64,000 nucleotides of DNA, taken from positions 124,001 through 188,000 of the forward strand of contig RAZA01000001.1 in NCBI GenBank assembly GCA_003612485.1, written 5' to 3'. Positions within the stretch are counted from its first letter, which is position 1. Every line of letters starts with the position of its first letter. Positions 1 to 8,022 of this stretch are shown piece by piece. The DNA is from a bacterium D16-50 (GTDB lineage Bacteria > Bacillota > Clostridia > Lachnospirales > Lachnospiraceae). A program made the position numbers and the translations under genes. A model generated the notes under the pieces. That model was not told where the DNA came from and did not search any database. It saw only the letters and a program-made list of their open reading frames with translations.

Positions 1-114
1 CAGTAAGCTACATCCTTAAAATAACACATTTTACAGAATTTGGCAAATCCTTATCCAGATTTTCCCTTCTTCCGTAAATGTCAGGGGCATTGATGCTTCT
101 GTCCTGAGGGGAAA

Positions 115-753
115 CTATTCAAAATTCTCTTCCATCAGCTCCAGCTTGCTCACGGAAACCTCGAAAGCCACCCTTCTCTCCACATTCTCCTCGTCCAGCT
201 TCTTCATATATTCCCTGCTCTGTATCCTCCCCCACACGGCGCACCGCTCGCCCACCTTGAAGTTGTTTGCATAACGGGCATTCCTTCCCCAGCAGATACA
301 AGGTATGTAATCGGACTTGCCATAGGGACGGTTCACTGCCAGCAGCAGATCTGCGATCTCCCTCCCCAGAGGCGTCTTCCTATAAATCGGTTCCTTGCAG
401 ATATAGCCGTCCAAGAAAATCTGATTCGTCTTGGAGCTTTCCTCCACTTCGTCCACGAATCCGATCTCCCTTGCGAACACGGAAAGCACCAGCTTGTTCT
501 TGCGCTCCTCATGACGGTTGTAGGATCTGAACTGGCCCGTGACGCAGATCAGCTCCCCCGTATAGTCCGCGCTCACGTCCATGAGCCTCTCCGACACCAT
601 GACGGGAATGATGTCGTAGCTTTCGCTGAGGCGCTTGCACCTCACGTCCATCATGTAAAAGCCTTCTCCGAAGATCTCATGGCTATAGGAAAAGCCGCTG
701 ACGATCTCTCCCATAACCGTTACCTGATTGTTTTCAATTACCTTATCTGTCAT
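115..753 (-). CDS. single-stranded DNA-binding protein-like OB-fold protein
   Basis: This 212-residue protein resembles the Ssb-like proteins annotated in Lachnospiraceae. Two OB-fold-like halves can be seen, roughly residues 8-100 and 110-205, the second containing the pattern NRPYGKSDYIPCICWGRNA that is typical of Ssb/PriB strands. It lacks the glycine-rich linker and acidic tip of a classical replicative Ssb, so it may be an accessory ssDNA-binding protein. The start at 753 was chosen over an in-frame start at 819 because a GGGAG ribosome binding site lies 8 bases upstream. It is divergent from typA. Function is inferred from fold only. Confidence 0.7.
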   Translation of the reverse strand: MTDKVIENNQVTVMGEIVSGFSYSHEIFGEGFYMMDVRCKRLSESYDIIPVMVSERLMDVSADYTGELICVTGQFRSYNRHEERKNKLVLSVFAREIGFVDEVEESSKTNQIFLDGYICKEPIYRKTPLGREIADLLLAVNRPYGKSDYIPCICWGRNARYANNFKVGERCAVWGRIQSREYMKKLDEENVERRVAFEVSVSKLELMEENFE

Positions 754-984
754 TTTCGTTCTCCCTTCTTGTTCTAAGACTTTTTCCGGTAATACCTCCG
801 AACGGCAAGACTTCCCCAAAGCCCATATTCATTCGGATGGATACTATTATTTATACAATACAAATCGCATTTTTAGTACTTTTTTTCACCGCACTCTTCG
901 TCATTTTATCTTAAAATATTACAGTTTTTCATTTTTTATCATTTGTAAAATTGTCTTATGAAAAAGCTCTACCCCTAATAAATC

Positions 985-1013
985 TTGCGTCTGCATGAAA
1001 ATAGTGCTATACT
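985..1013 (+). promoter_or_regulatory. sigma-A promoter of typA
   Basis: TTGCGT at 985-990 and TATACT at 1008-1013 are separated by 17 bases, and a TG dinucleotide precedes the -10 (extended -10). Transcription would start near 1020, giving an 85-base leader to the typA start at 1105. The leader contains a small stem, CTCGT/ACGAG at 1043-1059. The rest of the 754-984 gap is AT-rich with no gene seen. Confidence 0.65.
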
Positions 1014-1104
1014 GTAACAGTTTGATTTTTTACAAAACAACTCGTTGACAAAGACGAGCAATTATCGACAATAACGCCACAAAATGCAGAGGAGTGAGGA
1101 ACTT

Positions 1105-2952
1105 ATGTCAAATATTATGCAAAAAAGAGAAGATGTCCGCAATGTCGCCATCATCGCCCACGTGGACCATGGGAAGACCACTCTGGTGGACGAGCTGCTG
1201 AAGCAGAGCGGCGTGTTCCGGGAAGGGCAGGACATTGCCGAGCGGGTCATGGATTCCAACGATATCGAACGGGAAAGGGGCATCACCATCCTTTCCAAGA
1301 ACACCGCCGTCATGTATAAAAACGTAAAGATCAATATTGTGGACACTCCCGGCCACGCTGATTTCGGCGGCGAGGTAGAGCGGGTGCTGAAGATGGTGAA
1401 CGGCGTCATTCTGGTGGTGGATGCCTTCGAGGGCCCCATGCCCCAGACCAAGTTCGTGCTGAGGAAGGCTCTGGAGCTGAAGCTCCCCGTCATCGTCTGT
1501 ATCAATAAGATCGACCGCCCTGAGGCCAGACCGGACGAGGTGGTGGACGAAGTGCTGGAGCTGTTTCTGGAGCTGGACGCCGATGACTCCCAGCTGGACT
1601 GCCCCTTCGTCTATGCCTCCGCAAAGACGGGAGTAGCTTCCATGGAAGCAGCCTCGGCAGGGAACAATATGGAGCCTCTGTTTGAGACCATCTTGAACTA
1701 TATCCCCGCGCCGGAAGGAGATCCCGATGCAGGGACCCAGGTGCTCATCAGCACCATCGACTATAACGAATACGTGGGCCGCATCGGCATCGGAAAGGTG
1801 GACAACGGCTCCATACGGGTGAATCAGGAAGTGGTCATCTGCAACCACCATGATCCGGAAAAGAAGACCCGGGTAAAGGTCAGCAAGCTTTATGAATTTG
1901 ACGGCCTTGGCAAAGCGGAGGTGAAGGAGGCCCATATCGGATCCATCGTAGCCATCTCCGGCATAGCCGACCTCCACATCGGTGACACCCTATGCTCTCC
2001 TGACGCCGTGACCCCCATCCCTTTCCAGAAGATCAGCGAGCCCACCATAGCCATGCAGTTCATGGTCAACGATTCCCCGCTGGCCGGTCAGGAGGGCAAG
2101 TACGTCACAAGCCGCCACATCCGGGACAGACTTTTCAGAGAGCTGAACACGGACGTGTCCCTTCGGGTGGAAGAGACGGATACCACGGAATGCTTCAAGG
2201 TCTCCGGCAGGGGCGAGCTGCATCTCTCCGTCCTTATCGAGACCATGCGCAGAGAGGGCTATGAGTTCGCGGTGAGCAAGGCCGAGGTCCTCTACCGCGC
2301 CGATGAGGCGGGAAAGCGCACCGAGCCCATGGAGCTGGCCTACATCGATGTCCCCAATGAATTTGCCGGCTCCGTCATAGAAAAGCTTGGGCAGAGAAAG
2401 GGAGAGCTGCGCAACATGGGCAGCATCTCCGGCGGCACCTACACCCGTCTGGAATTCTCCATCCCTGCAAGAGGCCTCATCGGCTACCGGGGCGAATTCC
2501 TCACAGACACCAAGGGAAACGGCATCATGAACACGGTATTCGACGGCTATGCTCCCTACAAGGGAGATATCATGTATAGGCATCAGGGCTCCCTCATCGC
2601 CTTCGAGGCAGGGGAAGCCATCACCTACGGCCTCTACAACGCTCAGGAGCGGGGTACCCTATTCATCGGCCCCGGCCAGAAGGTCTATGCGGGCATGGTG
2701 GTGGGCCAAACCGGCAGAAGCGAGGACATCGAAGTGAATGTGTGCAAGAAAAAACAGCTCACAAATACCCGTTCCTCCAGTGCGGACGAAGCTCTCCGTC
2801 TGGTTCCTCCCAGAATCCTTTCCATGGAGCAGGCGCTGGACTTCATCGACACGGACGAGCTTCTGGAGGTGACGCCCAAAAGCCTGAGAATTCGCAAGAA
2901 GATTCTGGATCCCACCATGAGAAAACGTGCCGCCCAGCGCAAAAACGATTGA
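1105..2952 (+). CDS. typA: ribosome-associated GTPase TypA/BipA
   Basis: This is a 615-residue translational GTPase of the elongation factor family, the usual length for TypA/BipA. The N-terminal GTPase domain shows G1 AHVDHGKTT, switch ERERGITI, G3 [12 protein letters not shown] and G4 NKIDRP, followed by beta-barrel, EF-G-like and the TypA-specific C-terminal domains ([15 protein letters not shown] and the basic tail). TypA binds the 70S ribosome and supports 50S assembly and stress growth. The start at 1105 (MSNIMQK) follows the ribosome binding site GGAGTGAGG; an in-frame ATG at 1084 lacks one. The gene is monocistronic, with its own promoter and a terminator at 3040-3068. Confidence 0.97.
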   Translation: MSNIMQKREDVRNVAIIAHVDHGKTTLVDELLKQSGVFREGQDIAERVMDSNDIERERGITILSKNTAVMYKNVKINIVDTPGHADFGGEVERVLKMVNGVILVVDAFEGPMPQTKFVLRKALELKLPVIVCINKIDRPEARPDEVVDEVLELFLELDADDSQLDCPFVYASAKTGVASMEAASAGNNMEPLFETILNYIPAPEGDPDAGTQVLISTIDYNEYVGRIGIGKVDNGSIRVNQEVVICNHHDPEKKTRVKVSKLYEFDGLGKAEVKEAHIGSIVAISGIADLHIGDTLCSPDAVTPIPFQKISEPTIAMQFMVNDSPLAGQEGKYVTSRHIRDRLFRELNTDVSLRVEETDTTECFKVSGRGELHLSVLIETMRREGYEFAVSKAEVLYRADEAGKRTEPMELAYIDVPNEFAGSVIEKLGQRKGELRNMGSISGGTYTRLEFSIPARGLIGYRGEFLTDTKGNGIMNTVFDGYAPYKGDIMYRHQGSLIAFEAGEAITYGLYNAQERGTLFIGPGQKVYAGMVVGQTGRSEDIEVNVCKKKQLTNTRSSSADEALRLVPPRILSMEQALDFIDTDELLEVTPKSLRIRKKILDPTMRKRAAQRKND

Positions 2953-3039
2953 CCGCCCGTAAAGATACCTCCGTCAAGGAGTTGATCCCACAAAAAGCGG
3001 GTCTCACTAAAGATTGATATCCAAGACGGTCTGCTGCAC

Positions 3040-3068
3040 AAAAAACGCCCTGCAGCAGGCCGTTTTTT
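3040..3068. terminator. bidirectional intrinsic terminator downstream of typA
   Basis: The near-palindrome AACGCCCTGC/GCAGGCCGTT has one C/C mismatch and is flanked by an A-run on the left and a T-run on the right. It can therefore stop transcription from both directions: typA on the plus strand and the proposed small transcript on the minus strand. Confidence 0.75.
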
Positions 3069-3285
3069 GCGGACAGCCCGGCTCCCGCTGAACAAAACTC
3101 TCCCCTTTTAGAGATGACACCTACACCACCGAATCCCCCGCTAAGCCCATTACATACACAATAAACGGAAAAATCAAAGACTCTGCCGAAGCTTAGGACC
3201 TGCCATCTGCCCTCCCAAATTAAGGCGCACAAAACACACGCAGATCCCCTAAAGCCCGCCGGAAAACAAAGAAACCATCAAGAAA

Positions 3286-3357
3286 TCACTTCAGAACAAA
3301 GAATCGCTCAATCGCTTGAAGAAATGAAGCATCGAAAAACCAAACCATAACCCCCAT
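3286..3357 (-). CDS. possible 23-residue small protein
   Basis: An ATG lies about 20 bases after the predicted transcription start of the leftward promoter, preceded by a purine-rich AAGGGTGAGGG ribosome binding site. It opens a 23-codon frame ending in TGA. The peptide starts MGVMVWFFDAS and ends ERFFVLK, so it is hydrophobic and aromatic with a basic end, as in small membrane-acting peptides. No family is recognised. Spacing of promoter, ribosome binding site and ATG is the only evidence that it is translated. Confidence 0.35.
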   Translation of the reverse strand: MGVMVWFFDASFLQAIERFFVLK

Positions 3358-3383
3358 ACCCTCACCCTTTGGAGATTAGTAAA

Positions 3384-3412
3384 AATATACCAAATTCCCC
3401 TATAAAAGTCAA
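3384..3412 (-). promoter_or_regulatory. strong sigma-A promoter reading left
   Basis: On the minus strand TTGACT (3412-3407) and TATATT (3389-3384) are separated by exactly 17 bases. It points away from merR and toward the 3' end of typA, so it does not serve a known gene. Confidence 0.6.
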
Positions 3413-3462
3413 TATGTTTTTGTAAATATTTAGTATTTCCCGTATCACATTTTCTGCATGAC

Positions 3463-3504
3463 ATTTCAGCATCACAATTTCAGCATCATAATTTCAATAT
3501 CCCT
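3463..3504. repeat. three tandem 14-bp repeats across the merR stop codon
   Basis: Two nearly identical copies of ATTTCAGCATCACA (3463-3476, 3477-3490) are followed by a degenerate third copy (3491-3504) that contains the merR stop codon. It looks like slippage duplication of the gene's 3' end. Confidence 0.6.
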
Positions 3505-4309
3505 CACATTTGACAGTAATCATTGTAATATAATCATCCCTATTTCGCAGCCACATTTCGTTCAGCCCCTCCTCATAGGCATATCCCCCAAGCTCCAGCC
3601 GATGTTCCTCCGCATAAGAAACCATAAGACGATATACTTCCCCCAGCCTATCCCAGCTTCCCACGCAATAGGCCCTCAGATAGGTTCCGGCAGGCCTTGC
3701 AGTGTCGTATGCTTCGGAATCCGTTCTCCCATAGGCAAAAAAACATTCATAATCGTCATATCTTCCCTCCAGTATCCGCTGTACCGGAATACGGCTGCCG
3801 AAATTGTCATACAGTCCGAAAATCGATTTGAGACGCAGGGAAAAATCGGCTGCCACCGCAAAATCCCCATGGTCATAGGCCCCCGTAATGGGAGCGCTCA
3901 GTAAAAGAGGCTGCCGGGGCAGCGATACCACATCCACCTTTCCATGTACGGCTGAAAGCCCCATGGCCAGTTTGTCGGATTTGCGTTCCAAAAAGCTTTT
4001 TATATGCAAAAGCTCCTGAATAGATCTGTCTATCAGCTGTTTCTTGTCGGAAATCAACTCCTCAAAGGATGCGCCGGAAGGACTTTGCTGATAGCGGAGT
4101 ATCTCGTCAATGGACAAGCCGATCTTTCTCAGCATCAAGATCAGCTCCAGCTGCACCGTCTGAAAGCAGGTATAATAACGGTATCCGTTCTCCCCCTTGC
4201 ACTCGGGACAAAACAGCCCTATTTCATCATAATAATGCAGAGTCCGCTTATTGATGCCGTTGAGCTTTGCGAATTGTCCCGTGGTATACAAATATTTTCT
4301 GTTTTTCAT
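3494..4309 (-). CDS. MerR-family transcriptional regulator with effector-binding domain
   Basis: This 271-residue protein begins with a MerR winged helix (TTGQFAKLNGINKRTLHYYDEIGL, then GYRYYT) at about residues 8-50. A dimerisation coiled coil follows at about 75-120, and then a BmrR/GyrI-like effector-binding domain with a typical Cys-Trp-rich last third. The start at 4309 follows an AGGGG ribosome binding site. It is divergent from a heterodimeric ABC exporter, and a MerR-type operator lies between the two genes. By analogy with BmrR/TipA it should sense a drug or lipophilic ligand and activate the exporter by untwisting the 19-bp promoter spacer. Confidence 0.88.
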   Translation of the reverse strand: MKNRKYLYTTGQFAKLNGINKRTLHYYDEIGLFCPECKGENGYRYYTCFQTVQLELILMLRKIGLSIDEILRYQQSPSGASFEELISDKKQLIDRSIQELLHIKSFLERKSDKLAMGLSAVHGKVDVVSLPRQPLLLSAPITGAYDHGDFAVAADFSLRLKSIFGLYDNFGSRIPVQRILEGRYDDYECFFAYGRTDSEAYDTARPAGTYLRAYCVGSWDRLGEVYRLMVSYAEEHRLELGGYAYEEGLNEMWLRNRDDYITMITVKCEGY

Positions 4310-4320
4310 GCCCGCCCCTC

Positions 4321-4351
4321 TTGACTTTACAGTTACTGTATAGCTTATGAT
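4321..4351 (+). promoter_or_regulatory. MerR-type operator-promoter of the ABC exporter
   Basis: TTGACT (4321-4326) and TATGAT (4346-4351) are separated by 19 bases instead of 17, the hallmark of MerR-activated promoters. The spacer carries the perfect dyad TACAGT-T-ACTGTA at 4328-4340. It faces the exporter genes and sits 12 bases from the merR start, so MerR could also repress itself. Confidence 0.85.
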
Positions 4352-4434
4352 ACCATGCGTAAGGAAAAAACACAACCGCCTACCCAAAATCAGGCGGCCG
4401 CAATGCCCATGGAAACGGGCAAGGAGGTATCATA

Positions 4435-6159
4435 ATGAAAACAATCTTGTCAAAAACAAGACTTAAAGGGCGGCAGATCGTCCTGCTGTCGGTTCTGGTG
4501 CTGGCTGCCGCAGTGGGTGAAATGCTGCTGCCCTCCCTGCTGGCTCAAATGATCAATGACGGCGTGGCCGCCTCTTCCGAAAACCTGATTTTGATCCTTG
4601 CCCTCGTCATGGCCTCCATCACGGCTCTGGCCTGTGCCGTGAATTTTTTGTCCGTGCGCATATCCTCACGTATTTCCACGGACTTTGCCGCCGAGCTGCG
4701 CAGTCAGGTCTTCGATGCGGTTCAGGGCTTTTCTGCGGCAGAGCTGGACCGCTTCGGCACGGCCAGCCTAGTCACCCGCAGCACCTTGGACATCACCAAC
4801 GTGCAGAACTTCCTGACCATGCTCCTGCGCATAGGCATCCTCGCCCCCATGATGGCCATTGCAGGCCTTGTCTTCTCATCGGCTACGGGAGGGCAGGTCA
4901 GCTCCGTACTCAGCGTAGCCATTCCGGTACTGCTGCTGGGCTGCGGCGGCGTCATTGCGCTGGCTTCCCGCTATTCCGTAAAACTGCGGCAGAAACTGGA
5001 CAGAATCAACCAGCTGTTTCTGGAGTCTCTGGAAGGAGTCCGGGTCATCCGGGCCTTCAATAAGCAGCAGGAGGAAAGCCGACGATTCAATGAAGCAAAC
5101 GGCGATTACTCCTCCACCGCCATGGCCTCCGGCCGGGTGACCAGCCTATTGCTGCCCCTCATCAACGTGGTCTTCGGCGTGACCACTGCGGCAGTCTTAG
5201 GGCTGGGCGCCCACTATGTGGAAACCGGAGTTATGGAGGTTGGCTCTCTGGTGGCCAACAGCCAGTATATCAGCATGGTACTGATGTCCGTCATGATGCT
5301 GGCCCTTGTGGTTATGATGTTTCCCACGGCATATGCCTGCTCCAAGCGCATCGCAGAAGTCCTGAACACGGAGCCCGGAATCCGGGACGGCAGCTTTCCC
5401 TTGGAGGAACGCCCTCTGCGCTCCACCGTGGAATTCCGCCATGTGACCTTCGCCTACCCCGGCACTCAGGAGCCGATCCTGAAGGATATCAGCTTTGAGG
5501 CCCATGCCGGCGAAACCACTGCCATCATCGGCGGAACCGGCCGGGGCAAATCCAGCATCCTGAAGCTGATTCCCCGCCTCTATGATCCGCTGTTCGGGGA
5601 AGTCCTGATAGACGGAGTCAATGCAAAGGAATACAAAATTGAGGAGCTGCGTTCCCTCATGGGATACGTGCCTCAGAAAAATGTTCTATTTTCAGGGGAC
5701 ATCGCCTCCAATTTAAACTTCGGAAAGGAAACGGGGACGGAACAAGACTGGAAGGAGGCGGCCGAGATAGCCTGCGCCGATGAATTTATCCGAAAAAAGC
5801 CTGAGGGCTACCATGATCCTATAGCCCAGGGCGGCAGCAATCTCTCCGGCGGCCAAAGACAGCGCATGGCCATCGCCCGGGCCATTATGAAAAAACCAGA
5901 AATATATATATTTGACGACAGTTTTTCCGCTCTGGACATGAAGACCGACCAGACCCTTCGCAGAAATCTGAAGTCGGCTGTCGGAGATGCCACTGTGATC
6001 ATGGTCGCCCAACGGATCAGCACCGTCTTGGACGCAGACCGCATTTTGGTTATAGATAACGGAATGATCGTGGGGCAGGGCACCCATAGGGAGCTCCTGG
6101 AGTCTTGTCCCCTCTATCGGGACATTGCCGAGATACAGCTTGGAAAGGAGGCTATCTGA
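4435..6159 (+). CDS. heterodimeric ABC exporter, subunit with degenerate ATPase site
   Basis: This 574-residue half-transporter has about six N-terminal membrane helices (residues 15-310) and a nucleotide-binding domain. Walker A is GGTGRGKS near 366 and the signature is a canonical LSGGQ near 469. Walker B reads IFDDS, so the catalytic Glu is Asp, and the H-loop His is replaced by Gln (VAQRIST, near 526). This is the pattern of the TM287/BmrC-type partner in asymmetric exporters. A perfect AGGAGGT ribosome binding site precedes the ATG. It is followed one base later by its partner. It probably exports drugs or lipids at the cell membrane under MerR control. Confidence 0.93.
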   Translation: MKTILSKTRLKGRQIVLLSVLVLAAAVGEMLLPSLLAQMINDGVAASSENLILILALVMASITALACAVNFLSVRISSRISTDFAAELRSQVFDAVQGFSAAELDRFGTASLVTRSTLDITNVQNFLTMLLRIGILAPMMAIAGLVFSSATGGQVSSVLSVAIPVLLLGCGGVIALASRYSVKLRQKLDRINQLFLESLEGVRVIRAFNKQQEESRRFNEANGDYSSTAMASGRVTSLLLPLINVVFGVTTAAVLGLGAHYVETGVMEVGSLVANSQYISMVLMSVMMLALVVMMFPTAYACSKRIAEVLNTEPGIRDGSFPLEERPLRSTVEFRHVTFAYPGTQEPILKDISFEAHAGETTAIIGGTGRGKSSILKLIPRLYDPLFGEVLIDGVNAKEYKIEELRSLMGYVPQKNVLFSGDIASNLNFGKETGTEQDWKEAAEIACADEFIRKKPEGYHDPIAQGGSNLSGGQRQRMAIARAIMKKPEIYIFDDSFSALDMKTDQTLRRNLKSAVGDATVIMVAQRISTVLDADRILVIDNGMIVGQGTHRELLESCPLYRDIAEIQLGKEAI

Positions 6160-6160
6160 C

Positions 6161-7915
6161 ATGAAAAAGTCCGCACAAAAGCAAACCGTATGGAAACGAT
6201 TATCCGGCTACCTGAAGGCCTATAGACTGCGGCTGTTCTTGGTGCTGCTCTTTGCCTCCGCCAGCACCGTCTTCACTTGTCTGGCGCCCTTCGTCATCGG
6301 CAAGGTCACCACGGCCTTGTTCGACAGTGTCCGTGACGGCGTATTCTATTGGGAGACCGTCCTATGGCTGCTGGGGGCATTGGTATGCCTTTATCTCATA
6401 TCCCAGTTCTTCTCCTTCCTGCAGGGTTTCCACATGGCCAGAATCACGGCCAATGTCATGGGGAAGCTGCGCAGCGACATTGACAACAAGATGCACCGCT
6501 TGAAGCTGAACTACTATGACACCCATACCCATGGCGATATACTCAGCGTCATCACTAACGACGTGGACACCATCAACAACGCCGTCAGCCAGAACCTCAC
6601 CTCCATAGTCACTCAGGTGATCACGGCAGCAGGCATCCTTCTGATGATGCTGTTTATCAGCCCAAGGCTGACACTGATTCCCGTGATCATGGTGCCCTTG
6701 TCCTTATTGAGCGCCGCAGGCGTCATGAAGGCGGGCGGCAGACATTACGGCAGGCAGCAGGAGCTGCTGGGCCAGTTAAACGGCTATATCGAGGAAATGT
6801 ACAACGGCCAGCAAGTGGTTCAGGCCTTCAGCTATCAGGAACATGCCAAATCCGAATTCCACGCCCTCAACCAGAAGCTGAGACGCAGCTCTTACAAAGC
6901 GGAAACCACCACCGGAGCCGTCAGCCCCATCACCACGCTGGTAAATGACATGGGATACGTAATCTGTGCTGCCATAGGCTGCCTGCAGGCCATTGCGGGA
7001 GGGATCGCCGTGGGAAATGTGCAGGCCATGCTGGAATATACACGCCGCTTTGCCGAGCCCTTCACCTCTCTGGCCGGCATGGCAGGCAGCTTCGGTGCCG
7101 CCAAAGCCGCAGGAGACAGAATCTTCACCCTATTGGATGCCGAGGAAGAATTGCCGGATGAAGAAAACGGCATCATCCCCCAAGACCGCTCCGGCAGCGT
7201 GACCTTCAAAAATGTACGGTTCGGCTATACTCCCGGCCATATGCTGATGAAGGACGTAAATCTGACGGTAAAGCCCGGCCAGAAAGTGGCCATCGTGGGC
7301 CCCACCGGCGCCGGCAAGACCACCTTGGTAAACCTGCTCATGCGCTTCTATGAGACAGACGGCGGCTCCATCACAGTGGACGGAACGGATATCCGCCACA
7401 TGCCCAGAAGGGAGCTGCGGGATCGGTTCGGCATGGTTCTTCAGGACACATGGCTCTTTCAGGGAACCATAGCGGACAATCTGGGATATGCGGAGGAGCA
7501 TATGGACCAGAACAAGATCATCGCCTCGGCAAAGTCAGCCTGCGCCCATGATTTCATCAAAACCCTGCCCGGAGGATATGAAATGGTACTGACAAAGGGA
7601 GCGGAAAATATTTCTCAGGGAGAACGGCAGCTTCTGACCATCGCCCGCGCCATCGCCTCCGACCCGGAGATCATGATTCTGGACGAGGCTACCAGCAATG
7701 TGGACACCCACACGGAGGTTCTGATCCAGCGTGCCATGGCCCGGCTCATGAAGGGCCGCACCAGCTTCGTCATCGCCCACCGCCTCTCCACCATCCGGGA
7801 TGCCGACATGATTCTATACATGGAGGACGGCGACATTAAAGAGGTGGGAAACCATGAAGAGCTCATGCGTAAGGGCGAAAAATATGCCGCCCTCTACAAC
7901 AGCCAGTTCTCATGA
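6161..7915 (+). CDS. heterodimeric ABC exporter, subunit with catalytic ATPase site
   Basis: This 584-residue half-transporter has about six membrane helices and a nucleotide-binding domain. Walker A is GPTGAGKT near 379, Walker B is ILDEAT with the catalytic Glu near 509, and the H-loop His is near 540 (IAHRLST). Its signature motif is altered to ISQGE near 484-488. It therefore supplies the intact Walker A/B half of the working site, paired with LSGGQ of the upstream subunit, while the other composite site is degenerate. The ATG at 6161 follows the upstream stop by one base, with AGGAGG inside the previous gene, so the two are translationally coupled. Confidence 0.93.
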   Translation: MKKSAQKQTVWKRLSGYLKAYRLRLFLVLLFASASTVFTCLAPFVIGKVTTALFDSVRDGVFYWETVLWLLGALVCLYLISQFFSFLQGFHMARITANVMGKLRSDIDNKMHRLKLNYYDTHTHGDILSVITNDVDTINNAVSQNLTSIVTQVITAAGILLMMLFISPRLTLIPVIMVPLSLLSAAGVMKAGGRHYGRQQELLGQLNGYIEEMYNGQQVVQAFSYQEHAKSEFHALNQKLRRSSYKAETTTGAVSPITTLVNDMGYVICAAIGCLQAIAGGIAVGNVQAMLEYTRRFAEPFTSLAGMAGSFGAAKAAGDRIFTLLDAEEELPDEENGIIPQDRSGSVTFKNVRFGYTPGHMLMKDVNLTVKPGQKVAIVGPTGAGKTTLVNLLMRFYETDGGSITVDGTDIRHMPRRELRDRFGMVLQDTWLFQGTIADNLGYAEEHMDQNKIIASAKSACAHDFIKTLPGGYEMVLTKGAENISQGERQLLTIARAIASDPEIMILDEATSNVDTHTEVLIQRAMARLMKGRTSFVIAHRLSTIRDADMILYMEDGDIKEVGNHEELMRKGEKYAALYNSQFS

Positions 7916-7960
7916 CGGCTCTTGAATTTTAAGCCGACTCCTCTCAGGCGGATAAATCAT

Positions 7961-8013
7961 GAGGGGCTGCCCCATCAATGATTAGGAGATCAACGATGTA
8001 CAGCCCCTCTTTC
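7961..8013. terminator. possible long-loop terminator between convergent genes
   Basis: GAGGGGCTG (7961-7969) pairs with CAGCCCCTC (8001-8009), and an inner CATC/GATG pair shortens the loop. Only weak T-runs follow on either strand. It sits between convergent genes (exporter and GH42), so a bidirectional stop is plausible. Confidence 0.4.
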
Positions 8014-8022
8014 ACCCTAAAT

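Larger units (their letters stand above)
3040..3377 (-). ncRNA. candidate ~340-nt transcript (small RNA or small-protein mRNA)
   Basis: A strong promoter at 3384-3412 fires leftward into a 540-base gap that has no long gene, and the next intrinsic terminator on that strand is at 3040-3068. The predicted RNA is about 340 nt. It does not show the conserved landmarks of tmRNA, RNase P RNA, 6S RNA or SRP RNA that I could look for. It begins with a possible 23-codon reading frame at 3286-3357. The remaining plus-strand part of the gap (2953-3493) holds no other gene. Existence is inferred from the promoter and terminator only. Confidence 0.4.

Noticed and set aside
1041..1059. Riboswitch in the typA leader
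   Set aside because: Only a five-base stem is visible; no known aptamer core is recognisable.
2685..3232. Longer minus-strand coding frames over the typA end and the following gap
   Set aside because: They cross the terminator hairpin and typA codons and show no family resemblance; only the short frame at 3286-3357 has initiation signals.
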